From: Bradyrhizobium archetypum
GTDB taxonomy: Bacteria > Pseudomonadota > Alphaproteobacteria > Rhizobiales > Xanthobacteraceae
NCBI RefSeq assembly: GCF_013114835.1
Contig: NZ_JAAVLW010000017.1
Location: forward strand, 1-32,129
Reading direction: 5' to 3'
DNA length: 32,129 bases
In this document: piece after piece, positions 1 to 8,391 of the stretch
How positions within the stretch are numbered: position 1 is the first letter of the stretch
How the letters are laid out: the number at the start of each line of letters is the position of its first letter
The notes under the pieces: model-generated
Seen by the model: the letters and a program-made list of their open reading frames with translations, nothing else
What the model was told of the DNA's origin: nothing
The model's database searches: none
Made by a program: the position numbers and the translations under genes

Positions 1-1
1 A

Positions 2-218
2 GCCGGAATCGCCCGATGGATCGAATTTTACAATTTCCAGCGCCCTCATCAGGCGCTGGAAGAGCCGCGCGCCGATGACGGTCTGGCGGGCCGGTGTCAC
101 CGGCGCATTCGGCGAAGAGGCTGTGGATATGACGCTTCTCGCAAGCGAGAAGCTTGGACAACGCTGCGCGTTGCCCACATCCCCACAGCCACAACAGCAG
201 CAAGCAAGAGTAGCGTAA
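2..218 (+). pseudogene. IS3-family transposase (OrfB) 3' remnant
   Basis: The window opens inside an IS3-type OrfB. Frame 2 gives RWIEFYNFQRPHQAL, the typical C-terminal DDE-transposase motif. Near base 55 the homology moves to frame 3 (RAPMTVWRAGVTGAFGEE), which runs to a stop at 216-218, so the gene carries a frameshift. The glutamine-rich tail (PQPQQQQ) is common in rhizobial members of this family. The 12 bases at 286-297 (GGGTCCACTTCA) end in CA and could be the right terminal inverted repeat, but the left end lies outside the window, so this cannot be confirmed. The element cannot be active as read here. Confidence 0.8.
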
Positions 219-399
219 AGTTTTTGGGAAGAAGGAACGGCAGCAGCTTCACTTAAGAAACCCGGACCCAGTGGTCCTCAGCATAGGGTCCACTTCACTT
301 TTCGGCTTCGTCTATCACTGGCCATATCAGCGGGCGGGTGGCGAGATCCCAGTGCTTCGGATGGCGAACGTCACGCTTACGAGGCGCTGTGCTGGCTTC

Positions 400-1085
400 T
401 AAGCTTCTTCGTGGTCCGGCGCTTCTGGAGGGTGGCGTGGCCGGATGCGGCTGTCCTATCGGGAGGGATCGCCAGTATGGCTGGCTGCTTATTCCAAGCT
501 ACTATGGACTGACCTTTCAATCGCTTTTGATCGTGATGACCGATGGCGGCGGGCTTGGGTGCCGAGGTGACAATTCTCGAGCGTTCGATCTCCCGGCTTC
601 GCGAAGTGGATGAATAATTCGAAGGGTGGGCTCGCACCAGATTCTCGACGATAGAGGCCGTTGAGGAAGAAGTATTTGCAGCGGACGCCGTCATTGGCGC
701 GGTGTTCGTTCCCGACGCGAGCGCGCCGAAGCTGGTCAGTCGCGGCATGTTAGGATCGTGATTGTCGACGTGGCTATTGATCAGGGCGGATGCTTCTAGA
801 CGTCACATCCGACGACGCACGCTGATTCGACTTACGAGGTCGACGGCGTCATTCATTACTGCGTCGCCAATATGCCCGGAGCGGTCCCGCTCACCTCAAG
901 CCACGCGCTGGATAACGCCACGTTGCCCCCCGGGTTTGGCTATCGCCAACAAGGGATTTGCAGCCATGCTCGAAAATCCGCATCTGCGCGCAGCCCTCAA
1001 CGTCTATCGGGGTCGGCTAACTTACAAGGCCGTGGCCAAGCGCCTCGAGCTGCCATTGTCACGCATCGAACAGGCCGCGGCCTGA
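400..1085 (+). pseudogene. ald: Alanine dehydrogenase relic
   Basis: The 3' half of an L-alanine dehydrogenase (alanine + NAD+ to pyruvate + ammonium) can be read across several frames. GLGAEVTILERSISRLREVD near 545-615 is the Rossmann segment. FAADAVIGAV, then YEVDGVIHYCVANMPGAVPL near 830-890, and finally FAAMLENPHLRAALNVYRG to the stop at 1083-1085 match the family in order. It is broken by an in-frame stop near 613, frameshifts near 750, a stop near 799 and further shifts near 930. Upstream of about 540 the match is weak (LLEGGVAG resembles the family's LLGGVPGV region), and the N-terminal half is missing. Alanine dehydrogenase is relevant to nitrogen export in bacteroids, but this copy is dead. 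Confidence 0.85.
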
Positions 1086-1125
1086 TTCCAGAGGTCCTCT
1101 AGGGGACGTTTCCTCCCTGACTTGC

Positions 1126-1154
1126 AGGGCCACTCTTCAGAGTGGCCCTTTTTT
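1126..1154 (+). terminator. Rho-independent terminator of the ald relic
   Basis: A perfect 10-bp stem (AGGGCCACTC at 1126-1135 pairing with GAGTGGCCCT at 1140-1149) has a TTCA loop and is followed by a run of six T (1149-1154). It lies 41 bases after the ald stop. The hairpin is intact although the gene upstream is wrecked. Confidence 0.9.
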
Positions 1155-1639
1155 CGTGAGGACTCTTCAAGACCGCTCAACATTTTGAATTGCTTGGAAC
1201 CGGAGATAAAGCGCTGGGCAGTGATCCTGCAACAACCTCGGCGTTTAAAGCTGCCTGACAATAAAAACATGCTTCTGCGATAGCGGAGCGCCTCCTTTCC
1301 GTCTTGATTTGCGGCTGGCGAAAGGTCGTGCGGCGGCCGGTGTGCCGGGCACCTTGGGTTTGGCAGGTTCGCAGCGCATGATCTACCGCTCCCCGGTCGT
1401 TGCCTAACAATCATAGAGCGTTCGTGACGCTATGCTCTCGGATGGAGGACCGCCTCAGGGCACGCTCTGGTTCTAACTGGCGACGAGCTTGCATGTGCGA
1501 GTTCCGCTTCAATCAGAACTTCAGATCCTTTGGTCTCATTGGCGCATGTGAATGCATCCCGCCATGCTTGCAATCAACGGGCTGGAGTTCGTTCGCCGCG
1601 CGGTCAGGCACGCCTTCTTTACAGCGAGCAGATCCGAAG
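1155..1639. other. Stretch with no recognisable gene
   Basis: Short open frames exist on both strands here, but none has a family motif or a convincing ribosome binding site. The region separates the ald terminator from the 3' end of the minus-strand MFS exporter relic. I see nothing else supportable in it. Confidence 0.5.
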
Positions 1640-3222
1640 GGGCGCTCCAGCATGCGGCGGACGCGCACGGGCTCAGGGCCGACATGGAACGCCGCGGCCT
1701 GACGGTCCAGCGCGCGTTCCGACTGGGTCGAGCGAGTGCGTTGGCGTAAGTAATCCAGCCATGTTGGGCAGTGAAAGCGCTCGGTCCACAGCTCGGGATC
1801 AGCGATGTCGCGCGCGAGCGACTAGCCACAGGCGCCGTTACGCTGCCGGGACAGCTGCACGTCCTGCATCAGATTGTGGAATGTCTGCGCGTTCTCTTGC
1901 GCGACCCGATATTCAATCTCAACGACGAGCGGGCCGCTGCGCCCGATGAGCGGAAGCCGCACCTCGGGATCGGCCAGCACCTCGGCATTCTCCTCACGCG
2001 CGATGATGCGCGGCATCCGCAGCCAGAGCCCTAGAACCGGCGAGACCACCAGCAGGGTGGCTGAGACCAGGAGCGCCGTTTCGACGCCGGCGGCATCAGT
2101 CAGATGGCCCCAGGCACAGCTGCCCATGGCAATCCCGCCTGAACTCGCTGTCTGATAGACCGCGGGGCGACGCGACCCAGCGGGGGCCGATAGCTGCACG
2201 CCAATGGTGAAAACCATCCACGCGATCATCCACACGGCGCGCGCCAAGACCAGCGCGACGCCGTCAATACCGGCTCGCGGCTTAGCGCCACTGCGGCCGC
2301 CGCGCCGCCCATCGACAGTGCGCAGGCGCGGATCGCGGCTTCGCCGCTCATCCGCTTGCGCAGCTCGGTAATGAGCGCATCGATCACCGCGCCCAGACCA
2401 AAGGCGCTGAGCATGATGCCATAGGTCTGCGCGCCGGCACGAAGGAGATCGCGTACGACCAGCGGCATCAGCGCTGTGATCGCGCCGCCGAGCACGCCGA
2501 TCACCGCGGAGCGGGTCAGCACGATCTTGATCGACGGCGAATTGGTGATGTAGCGCACTCCGGAAACGATGGCGCGGCTAAACCTTTCAGGCGGCAGGCG
2601 CGAGGATTCGGAGATGCGTTTCCACAGGAACAGCGCGAGCATCAGTGGTAGATGGAGCAGCGCGTTGAGCGCGAACGCAGCCGCCGCCCCCGAGACCGCC
2701 ACAACGATCCCTCCGATCGCCGGGCCCAAGCTGCGCGCGATGTTGGAGCTAATGCCGTTCAGTGCTACCGCCGCAGGTAGCGTTTCTAACGGTACCTGCT
2801 CGCTGACCGAGGATTGCCAGGCCGGTCCATCAGTGCCATGCCGGTGCCGACGGCAAAACACTGTCCCAGTAAAATGTTCGGCGTCATCGGGCCGAACCAA
2901 GCGAGCGCCGTCAGGACGGTTGCGCCGGCGAATGCAATGCCTAGCGAGATCAGCGTGACGATGCGGCGGTCATGCATGTCGGCAATGGCGCCGGCGGAAA
3001 TCGCGATCAGCATCACAGGCAGCATTAACGCTGTCTGCACCAGCGCGACTTTATGGGCCGACGACGTCATCTCAGTCATTGCCTAGGCCGCACCGACGCC
3101 CTGGACCAGGATGCCCAAATTGGAAAACAAGCTCGCCAGCCAGATGTGCCTGAAGGTGGCATACGGAGCGGGGCGGTGATGCCCTCGACGCTGAACGTCT
3201 GGGGACTAGGCTGATCAGTCAT
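1640..3222 (-). pseudogene. MFS exporter relic (EntS/MFS_3 type)
   Basis: This is a major facilitator exporter of the MFS_3 (enterobactin exporter EntS-like) type, about 520 residues when whole. It starts MTDQPSPQ at 3222. Successive frames give the transmembrane segments (IAISAGAIADMHDRR, then GPAIGGIVVAVSGAAAAFAL, then VLGGAITALMPLVVRDLL). The end shows the C-terminal soluble domain typical of this family (LVVEIEYRV, RRNGACG, then WTERFHCPTWLDYLRQ near 1750-1780). Frame changes occur near 3180, 2830 and 2260, and in-frame stops near 3083 and 1822. The order of segments is intact, so it decayed in place by point changes and was not rearranged. The substrate is unknown. Confidence 0.85.
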
Positions 3223-3679
3223 GGCGGCTCTTGCCTCGCCTCCGATGGCTGCATTCCGGACCGCATCAGATGTGGTCCAGGAAGGTTCACCAACAAGTAG
3301 GCAAGCGCTTCTGCGACTCCAGCTGCTTTGCACAGTTTTAGCGTTAATGCCTCGTGAGGTCCGCTAAGGCCGAGAGCTAGCCGCCTCGCGCGGGACACGC
3401 CGTCTCTCGTCCTACAAGATTGATTCCCAAGCACTCCCGCACGTTGGTCGGCCGATTTCATCGAAATAGCGCGATCCCTTGGATGAAGCTCGATCATTTT
3501 GTCTCTGGGCAGAGTCCATCGTAACGTTCGGCATGTGCTGCCCGGCCAATGGTATTGATTGCAAAACTTCCGCCTAAACGGATCACATGTTGTCAGCTGA
3601 ACCTTAGATCAACCTTTTAAAACATTGAGTTCCTTCGCTTTCCATGGTTTCGTCAGGGTGGATGGATCACGCAACTGTT
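3223..3679. other. Stretch with no recognisable gene
   Basis: A 92-codon minus-strand frame ends near 3219 but matches no family I know and has no clear ribosome binding site. The stretch lies between the start of the MFS relic and the 3' end of the aspartase relic, and probably holds decayed sequence. Confidence 0.45.
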
Positions 3680-4405
3680 TCAGCAAATCAGGCGGAAGCT
3701 GCAGCTCTGATTGGAGAAGGTCCCAAATATTTGAGCGCTCTTTGGGATTGCCTTCGCAACATCGGACGCGCGCTCATATCCGATCAGCGGAATCAGAGCT
3801 GTCACGACAGCCGTGCTTGCCTTCAAATGCTCGCGGCACCGTTCCACATTGGCTGTTATCCCGACGATGCACTTTTCGCGAAGAACTCGGGCGGCGTTCG
3901 TCAGAAGAGAAGTAGATTGCAGCATACTGTCGGCGATCACCGGCTCCATTACGTTAAGCTGCAGTTGGCCCGCCTCGGCGGCTAGCGTTACTGTGAGGTC
4001 CGCGCCAATAACCTGGAAGGCGACCTGATTCACCACTTCGGGAATAACCGGGTTAACTTTGCCCGGCATTATAGAAGAGCCTGGCTGGAGGGCCGGTAGA
4101 TTGATTTCGCGCAGGCCACCTCGAGGTCCGCTAGAGAGAAGCCTCAGATCGTTCGAGATCTTAGAGAGCTTTGTTGCGGTCCGCTTCAACATCCCGGAGA
4201 ACAAGACAAAAGATCCCGTGTCCCAGCATGCTTCGATCAGATTGCTAGCTGCGACTAACGGAAGCTGAGCAAGCTGAGAGAGCTCCTCGATGACGATGCC
4301 GGGGTAATCCGGCTTTGCATTGATCCAGTACCGATGGCGGTGCCGCTGAGGTTCACCTCCTTGAAGAGAGAGACGAGCAGTCGTCGCGGTAATCTCGTCT
4401 TCGTG
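3680..4405 (-). pseudogene. aspA: Aspartate ammonia-lyase relic, 5' truncated
   Basis: The signature loop of the fumarase/aspartase superfamily, GSSIMPGKVNPVIPEVVNQV, is intact near 4010-4070. It is preceded by SNLIEACWDTGSFVLFSGML and followed by LAAEAGQLQLNVMEPVI and GYERASDVAKA, as in aspartases (aspartate to fumarate + ammonium). The N-terminal half is absent: upstream homology begins near 4405 (DEITATTARLS), with a one-base frame change near 4360 in FKEVNLSGTAIGTG. The last 50 or so residues do not look like an aspartase C-terminus, so the 3' end is degraded too. The missing half is replaced by an oppositely oriented relic at 4440. Confidence 0.85.
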
Positions 4406-4439
4406 AGGTGTGCCACACGATCGGATTCGGCTCCAAGAC

Positions 4440-4880
4440 GTGCATCGTGAAGGAGCAGGACATCGTCTACCGCGAAGCACCGCAGCCCGGAACCCTGGCC
4501 CCTGTTATCGTATCGAGCCTGCGCCAAGTCCCGCGAACTGGAGCTTTGAAATATCTCCTGATCCCGTGCTGCTGTTCCGCTATTCGGCAGTAACGAGCAA
4601 TGGGCACCGCATTCACTACGACCGAGACTATGCTCGCGATCAAGAAGGTCACGACCTCGTCGTACATGGGCCGCTGCTGGCGATTTTTCTGCAAGACCAC
4701 AATTGGTGCGGCCAGCTGTTCGCCTGCAGCAATTCAGCTTCCGTGGCCTCGCCCCCGGTCTTCGTCGATGCCGCATTTTATGTTGAAGCCGCCGCTGGAG
4801 CGCAGAAGAATGAGCTGGCGCTCTGGATCCGGGATGCGGCCGGCGCGCAGGCTATGCGGGCAAGCGCGGTGTTCAGTTGA
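4440..4880 (+). pseudogene. Mesaconyl-C4-CoA hydratase-like (HTD2/MaoC-type) relic
   Basis: The main frame reads NWSFEISPDPVLLFRYSAVT, GHRIHYDRDYARD and DLVVHGPLLA, the C-terminal hot-dog domain of HTD2-like dehydratases annotated as 3-methylfumaryl-CoA (mesaconyl-C4-CoA) hydratase. The tail PVFVDAAFYVEAAAGAQ and LWIRDAAGAQAM also fits. The upstream piece DIVYREAPQPGTLAP sits in another frame, so there is a frameshift near 4510, and the segment after HGPLLA is also shifted and shortened. The N-terminal hot-dog domain is missing. In the family the enzyme hydrates mesaconyl-C4-CoA to citramalyl-CoA, the step after the CoA transfer done by relatives of the intact gene at 6995-8236. Confidence 0.75.
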
Positions 4881-5314
4881 GCCCGGGCTGAGTTTGTCAG
4901 GGCGGGGGTGTTCTAGCGCATTCGAGGAATCGTCGAGTGGGCAGCTCTATCCTCCCGCAAGCGCAGTCCTCGAGACCGGCTCGATTCCGCAGCACACTTG
5001 GCAGCACATATTCTCGCGCAGATGAGGGAAGAGATAGTTAGGCTGGGAGCTGCCCGTCGGCGACCCGACGTACAGCCTCGTTCCCGGTAGTCCAAGCGGC
5101 ACTCACGTCGCGGGGCAACGCCCGGTTCGACGCGGCACGCCTGAGGTTCGCCTGCGAGGAGTGCACAACCCGGTCCGTCTATCCTGCGATCCAGGATCCG
5201 CAGAATTGAGCCCGAGAGCCTGTCAACCACCCCAAGGATTTGATAATCCTTCCAGGAAAAAGGCGCAGCGCTCCACGCATCTCGGCGCCGACCACGCGGA
5301 TCGAACATTTGTCC
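4881..5314. other. Stretch with no recognisable gene
   Basis: This lies between the hydratase relic and the 3' end of the minus-strand acyl-CoA dehydrogenase gene. A 131-codon minus-strand frame (4913-5308) crosses it but shows no family motif and has the arginine-rich composition of an antisense frame. I see no terminator hairpin with a T-run. Confidence 0.45.
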
Positions 5315-6982
5315 TCACGCGGGATCTCTACCGAGGAGGCCGCGCGCGACGACCTGTGCCTGAATTTCGGCAGCCCCCTCAAATATATTGAGTATCCGCG
5401 CGTCGCAAAGAATACGACTGATTTCATATTCAAGGGCGTACCCATTCCCGCCGTGAATCTGCAGGGCAACGTCGGCGGCGGACCAAGCCACCCGAGCCGT
5501 GATCAGCTTGGCCATGCCGGCTTGAATGTCGCATCTGCGGGCAGCGTCTTTGGCTCGTGCGGCGCTATATGTCGCTTCTCTTGCCAGCAGGATTTCGGCC
5601 GTCATCGTCGCCAATTTGTCCGATATGCGGGGAAACGCTGCGATGGCCTTGCCGAACTGCCGACGCTCCATCGCGTACGCAAGCCCGAGTTCAAGCGCTC
5701 TGCGAGCGACTCCGACAGCGCGAGCCGCGGTCTGGATGCGCGCACCTTCAAACGTCCGCATAAGTTGCTTGAATCCTTGGCCCTCTGCGTTCCCGAGTAG
5801 ACCGTCCGCGGGAACTTTGAAGTCATCGAAAGCCACGTCATATTCGCGCATGCCTCTATAGCCGAGCACCTCGATTTCGCCACCGCTTAGCCCAGGGACC
5901 GGGAACGGATTGTCCGAAAGGCCCCGCGGCTTCTGGGCGATGAACATTGAGAGACCCGCGTATCCGGGGGCTCCCGGTAGAGTGCGGGCGAGCACTGTCA
6001 TCAAGTCACTTCGCGAAGCGTGCGTGATCCAGGTCTTTGCGCCGAAGATACGCCAGCTTCCATCGGCTGCACGGCTGGCTCGCGTCCGGAGACTGCCGAG
6101 GTCGGATCCGGCGTCTGGCTCAGTAAAGACCGCCGTCGGCAGAAATTCCCCTGAAGCGATCTTGGGAAGCCACCTGGTCTTTTGGGCCTCAGTGCCGGCA
6201 TGGGTTATCAGTTCGGCTGCGATTTCCGACCGAGTCCCAAGCGACCCTGCCGCAATCCAGGCGCGACTGAGTTCCTCAGTGACCACGCACATCGCGAGCT
6301 TGCCGAGTCCCAGGCCGCCGAACTCCGGGGCGATACAGATGCCAAAGATACCGAGGTCGGCCATCTCCTGGAGGACCTGGTCGGGGATGAGAGCGTCCGC
6401 AAGGTGCCACTTATGCGCGTTCGGGAGGACACGTTCGTCCGCAAAGCGTCTGACCTCGGCTCGAAACGAATCGAGTGTATCATCGTCAAGCGCATCCTGC
6501 AGACGATGACCTTCCGTCAACAGCCTGGCCAGCTCTGAGCGCACGCCCGACCAGTCAGCAAGCACAAATTTGCCAACCCATTCGTTTGCTGCTAGATCCG
6601 CGGCCGCTTGGGACAGAGCAAGGTCCGGCGGTCGGACAATCTCATTCTGCGTCATCGGAACCCCACCGATGAGCTGCGCCAGGTATTCTGAGAAGCCGAC
6701 AACGATCGCACATTCGCTCAGTGGATCGAGTCCATCGGAAGAGGCGCGTCGCTGACACCAATGCGCCGTGGCCGAAAGGCACTCGCTGAGTGTCGCCATC
6801 CAGGCAAAGCCATGAGCAGCTCGTTGCCTTCGATCAAACTCGTCCGTCAAGATACGGCCATCCTTGATGACTTCTCGAGAAACGGCAGTCTTTGCCGCAA
6901 CTACAAACTGCTCTGCAGCTGCAGCGGCCTCGATCGCGGCCAGGACCAAGTGCTCGCCACGGAATCGTTCGCAGGCTACCAT
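5315..6982 (-). CDS. mcd: Acyl-CoA dehydrogenase, methylsuccinyl-CoA dehydrogenase-like
   Basis: This is a 555-residue flavoprotein. Residues 1-150 form an extra N-terminal region absent from ordinary acyl-CoA dehydrogenases but present in (2S)-methylsuccinyl-CoA dehydrogenase (Mcd). The ACAD core follows: FGGLGLG (221-227), FTEPDAGSD (286-294, flavin contact), RRQFGK (440-445), IHGGNGY (509-515) and IFEGAAEIQ, where E535 sits at the usual catalytic-base position. Mcd oxidises methylsuccinyl-CoA to mesaconyl-C1-CoA, passing electrons to ETF. The start at 6982 has AAAGGAAC just upstream. The CoA transferase gene ends 12 bases before it, so the two form an operon. The call rests on length and on the mesaconyl-CoA neighbour; another branched acyl-CoA substrate is possible. 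No frame damage is seen. Confidence 0.75.
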   Translation of the reverse strand: MVACERFRGEHLVLAAIEAAAAAEQFVVAAKTAVSREVIKDGRILTDEFDRRQRAAHGFAWMATLSECLSATAHWCQRRASSDGLDPLSECAIVVGFSEYLAQLIGGVPMTQNEIVRPPDLALSQAAADLAANEWVGKFVLADWSGVRSELARLLTEGHRLQDALDDDTLDSFRAEVRRFADERVLPNAHKWHLADALIPDQVLQEMADLGIFGICIAPEFGGLGLGKLAMCVVTEELSRAWIAAGSLGTRSEIAAELITHAGTEAQKTRWLPKIASGEFLPTAVFTEPDAGSDLGSLRTRASRAADGSWRIFGAKTWITHASRSDLMTVLARTLPGAPGYAGLSMFIAQKPRGLSDNPFPVPGLSGGEIEVLGYRGMREYDVAFDDFKVPADGLLGNAEGQGFKQLMRTFEGARIQTAARAVGVARRALELGLAYAMERRQFGKAIAAFPRISDKLATMTAEILLAREATYSAARAKDAARRCDIQAGMAKLITARVAWSAADVALQIHGGNGYALEYEISRILCDARILNIFEGAAEIQAQVVARGLLGRDPA

Positions 6983-6994
6983 GGTTCCGTTCCT

Positions 6995-8236
6995 TTAGCT
7001 TGGGGAGAGAAGACGATCGGCCAAGCGGACCACACCGCGATCGTGAAGGCTCGCAAGCGCGGCGCTGGGGATACGAAGAATAGTAGTCAGAACTTCTTCA
7101 GTATCCCGGCCCAGTATGGGGGCGGCAGATGAATCGCGACGAACTTCGCCGGAGAATGAAGCCGGAAAACCTGGAGTCGGATACTTGAGCCCGCTCGGAT
7201 GTTGCACGTCTGCGAAGATCGGATTGCTCTCAACAAAACTTGGGTCTTCGGTAAGCGCCTCGTGCACCGTCCTATAGACGCCAAAACAAACTCCCGACGT
7301 AGTTAACCTTTGTGAAAGAGTTGCCAACGTGTATCGCGCGATGGCCTGCTCGACGATCGCATTTATGCGGTCTCGATGCAGAAAACGAGCTCCTTCGTCG
7401 GCATCCAGTGAGATGCCAGCTTCTGCTTCAAGCGCGCTGATGGATGATTGCAGATCGAGAGCGGCTATCAGGGCCCTCCATTGTTTGGAGGTTATCGCAA
7501 CGATCATGACGCGCTTGCCGTCCGCGCAGCCAAAGTCGCGGCCAAAGGCGCCAAACAAGTTGTTACCGTATTTGGGCCGGTCAGTGCCGGAAATGGCGAC
7601 CTCGGCGATTTGTCCGAGAGTGCCTAACGTTGCGGCGGCAACGTCGCTCAGGGGTATGCGTATGTGTTGCCCGAGTCCCGTCCGCCTCCGATACTCGATC
7701 GCCGCAAGGACCGAAATTGCGGCGGTCGAACCTGCGAGCAGATCCCACGCCGGAAGGACGTGATTTATCGGAACGCGCTCACTGCCTTGCGGGCCTGTCA
7801 TGTAAGGAAGCCCAACGGCGCAGTTCACGGTGTAGTCGACCGCTGAACTGCCATCGGCGTGGCCGAGAACACGGGCGGTCACGAGGTCTCGCCGTAGCGT
7901 GCAGAGACTGTCGTGGGAGAGGAGTCCACTCTCCGGATAATTGGTTACGAAAATTCCGCTATCCGTTCCCTCGGCGGTGATGATGGCGATTGCCAATTCA
8001 CGCCCCTCGGGCATCCCCAGATTCAAAGCGATCGATTTTTTTCCTTTGTTCAAGCCTTCCCAATAGAGGCTATTTCCGCCGGGGCCGAGCGGCCAGCGGC
8101 GATAGTCAGGGCCTCCGCCAATGGCGTCGAACCGAATGATCTCCGCCCCGAGTTGCGAGAGCAGCAGTGAGCAGTATGGCCCCGCAATGAAGGAAGCGCC
8201 CTCGACAATCCTAACACCTGTCAGCAGCCCGTACAC
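6995..8236 (-). CDS. mct: CaiB/BaiF CoA transferase, 2-methylfumaryl-CoA isomerase-like
   Basis: This 413-residue class III CoA transferase opens with GVRIVEGASFIAGPYCSLLL, the family's nucleotide-binding N-terminus. HVLPAWDLLAG (159-169) carries the likely catalytic aspartate D165, and GLGQHIRIPLSDVA follows. The PAWDLLAG form is what I associate with mesaconyl-CoA C1-C4 transferase (Mct, 2-methylfumaryl-CoA isomerase), which moves CoA between the two carboxyls of mesaconate. The start is GTG at 8236, preceded by AAGGACGAGG. Its product would be the substrate of the hydratase whose relic lies at 4440-4880, and its C1 substrate is the product of Mcd-type enzymes encoded 12 bases downstream. 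Other dicarboxylic acyl groups cannot be excluded. Confidence 0.75.
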   Translation of the reverse strand: MYGLLTGVRIVEGASFIAGPYCSLLLSQLGAEIIRFDAIGGGPDYRRWPLGPGGNSLYWEGLNKGKKSIALNLGMPEGRELAIAIITAEGTDSGIFVTNYPESGLLSHDSLCTLRRDLVTARVLGHADGSSAVDYTVNCAVGLPYMTGPQGSERVPINHVLPAWDLLAGSTAAISVLAAIEYRRRTGLGQHIRIPLSDVAAATLGTLGQIAEVAISGTDRPKYGNNLFGAFGRDFGCADGKRVMIVAITSKQWRALIAALDLQSSISALEAEAGISLDADEGARFLHRDRINAIVEQAIARYTLATLSQRLTTSGVCFGVYRTVHEALTEDPSFVESNPIFADVQHPSGLKYPTPGFPASFSGEVRRDSSAAPILGRDTEEVLTTILRIPSAALASLHDRGVVRLADRLLSPS

Positions 8237-8391
8237 GCCCTCGTCCTTCTAGGCCTTTGCGACGTTGGCCTCTCGACTGTTCAGATTCCGTTGAAGACAG
8301 ATCTATGCAACCCAAGATCTCGAGAAAATTCAACACATGAATATTTAATCCAAAAAATGTATTGCCGGCGCGGGAGCGTTGATATCGGTGC
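8237..8391. promoter_or_regulatory. Divergent promoter region between the CoA transferase and E1 genes
   Basis: This 155-bp spacer separates two divergent genes. Its E1-proximal half is AT-rich. It contains a perfect inverted repeat ATTCA-ACACA-TGAAT at 8328-8342, the size of a typical dimeric-regulator operator, and two AGATCT hexamers at 8299-8304 and 8315-8320, 16 bp apart. I find no convincing sigma-54 -24/-12 pair and no NifA-type TGT-N10-ACA. The IclR regulator at 11884-12672 is a plausible binder, but nothing in the sequence proves it. Confidence 0.5.

Noticed and set aside
1530..1949. Plus-strand frames of up to 139 codons
   Set aside because: They are antisense to the C-terminal soluble domain of the MFS exporter relic.
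3592..3620. GTCAGCTGAACC resembling the start of a TtsI (type III secretion) box
   Set aside because: Only the first seven bases fit; the rest does not, and no effector-like gene follows.
8237..8391. Sigma-54 or NifA control of the transferase/E1 promoter
   Set aside because: I looked for TGGC-N9-TTGC and TGT-N10-ACA on both strands and found no acceptable pair.
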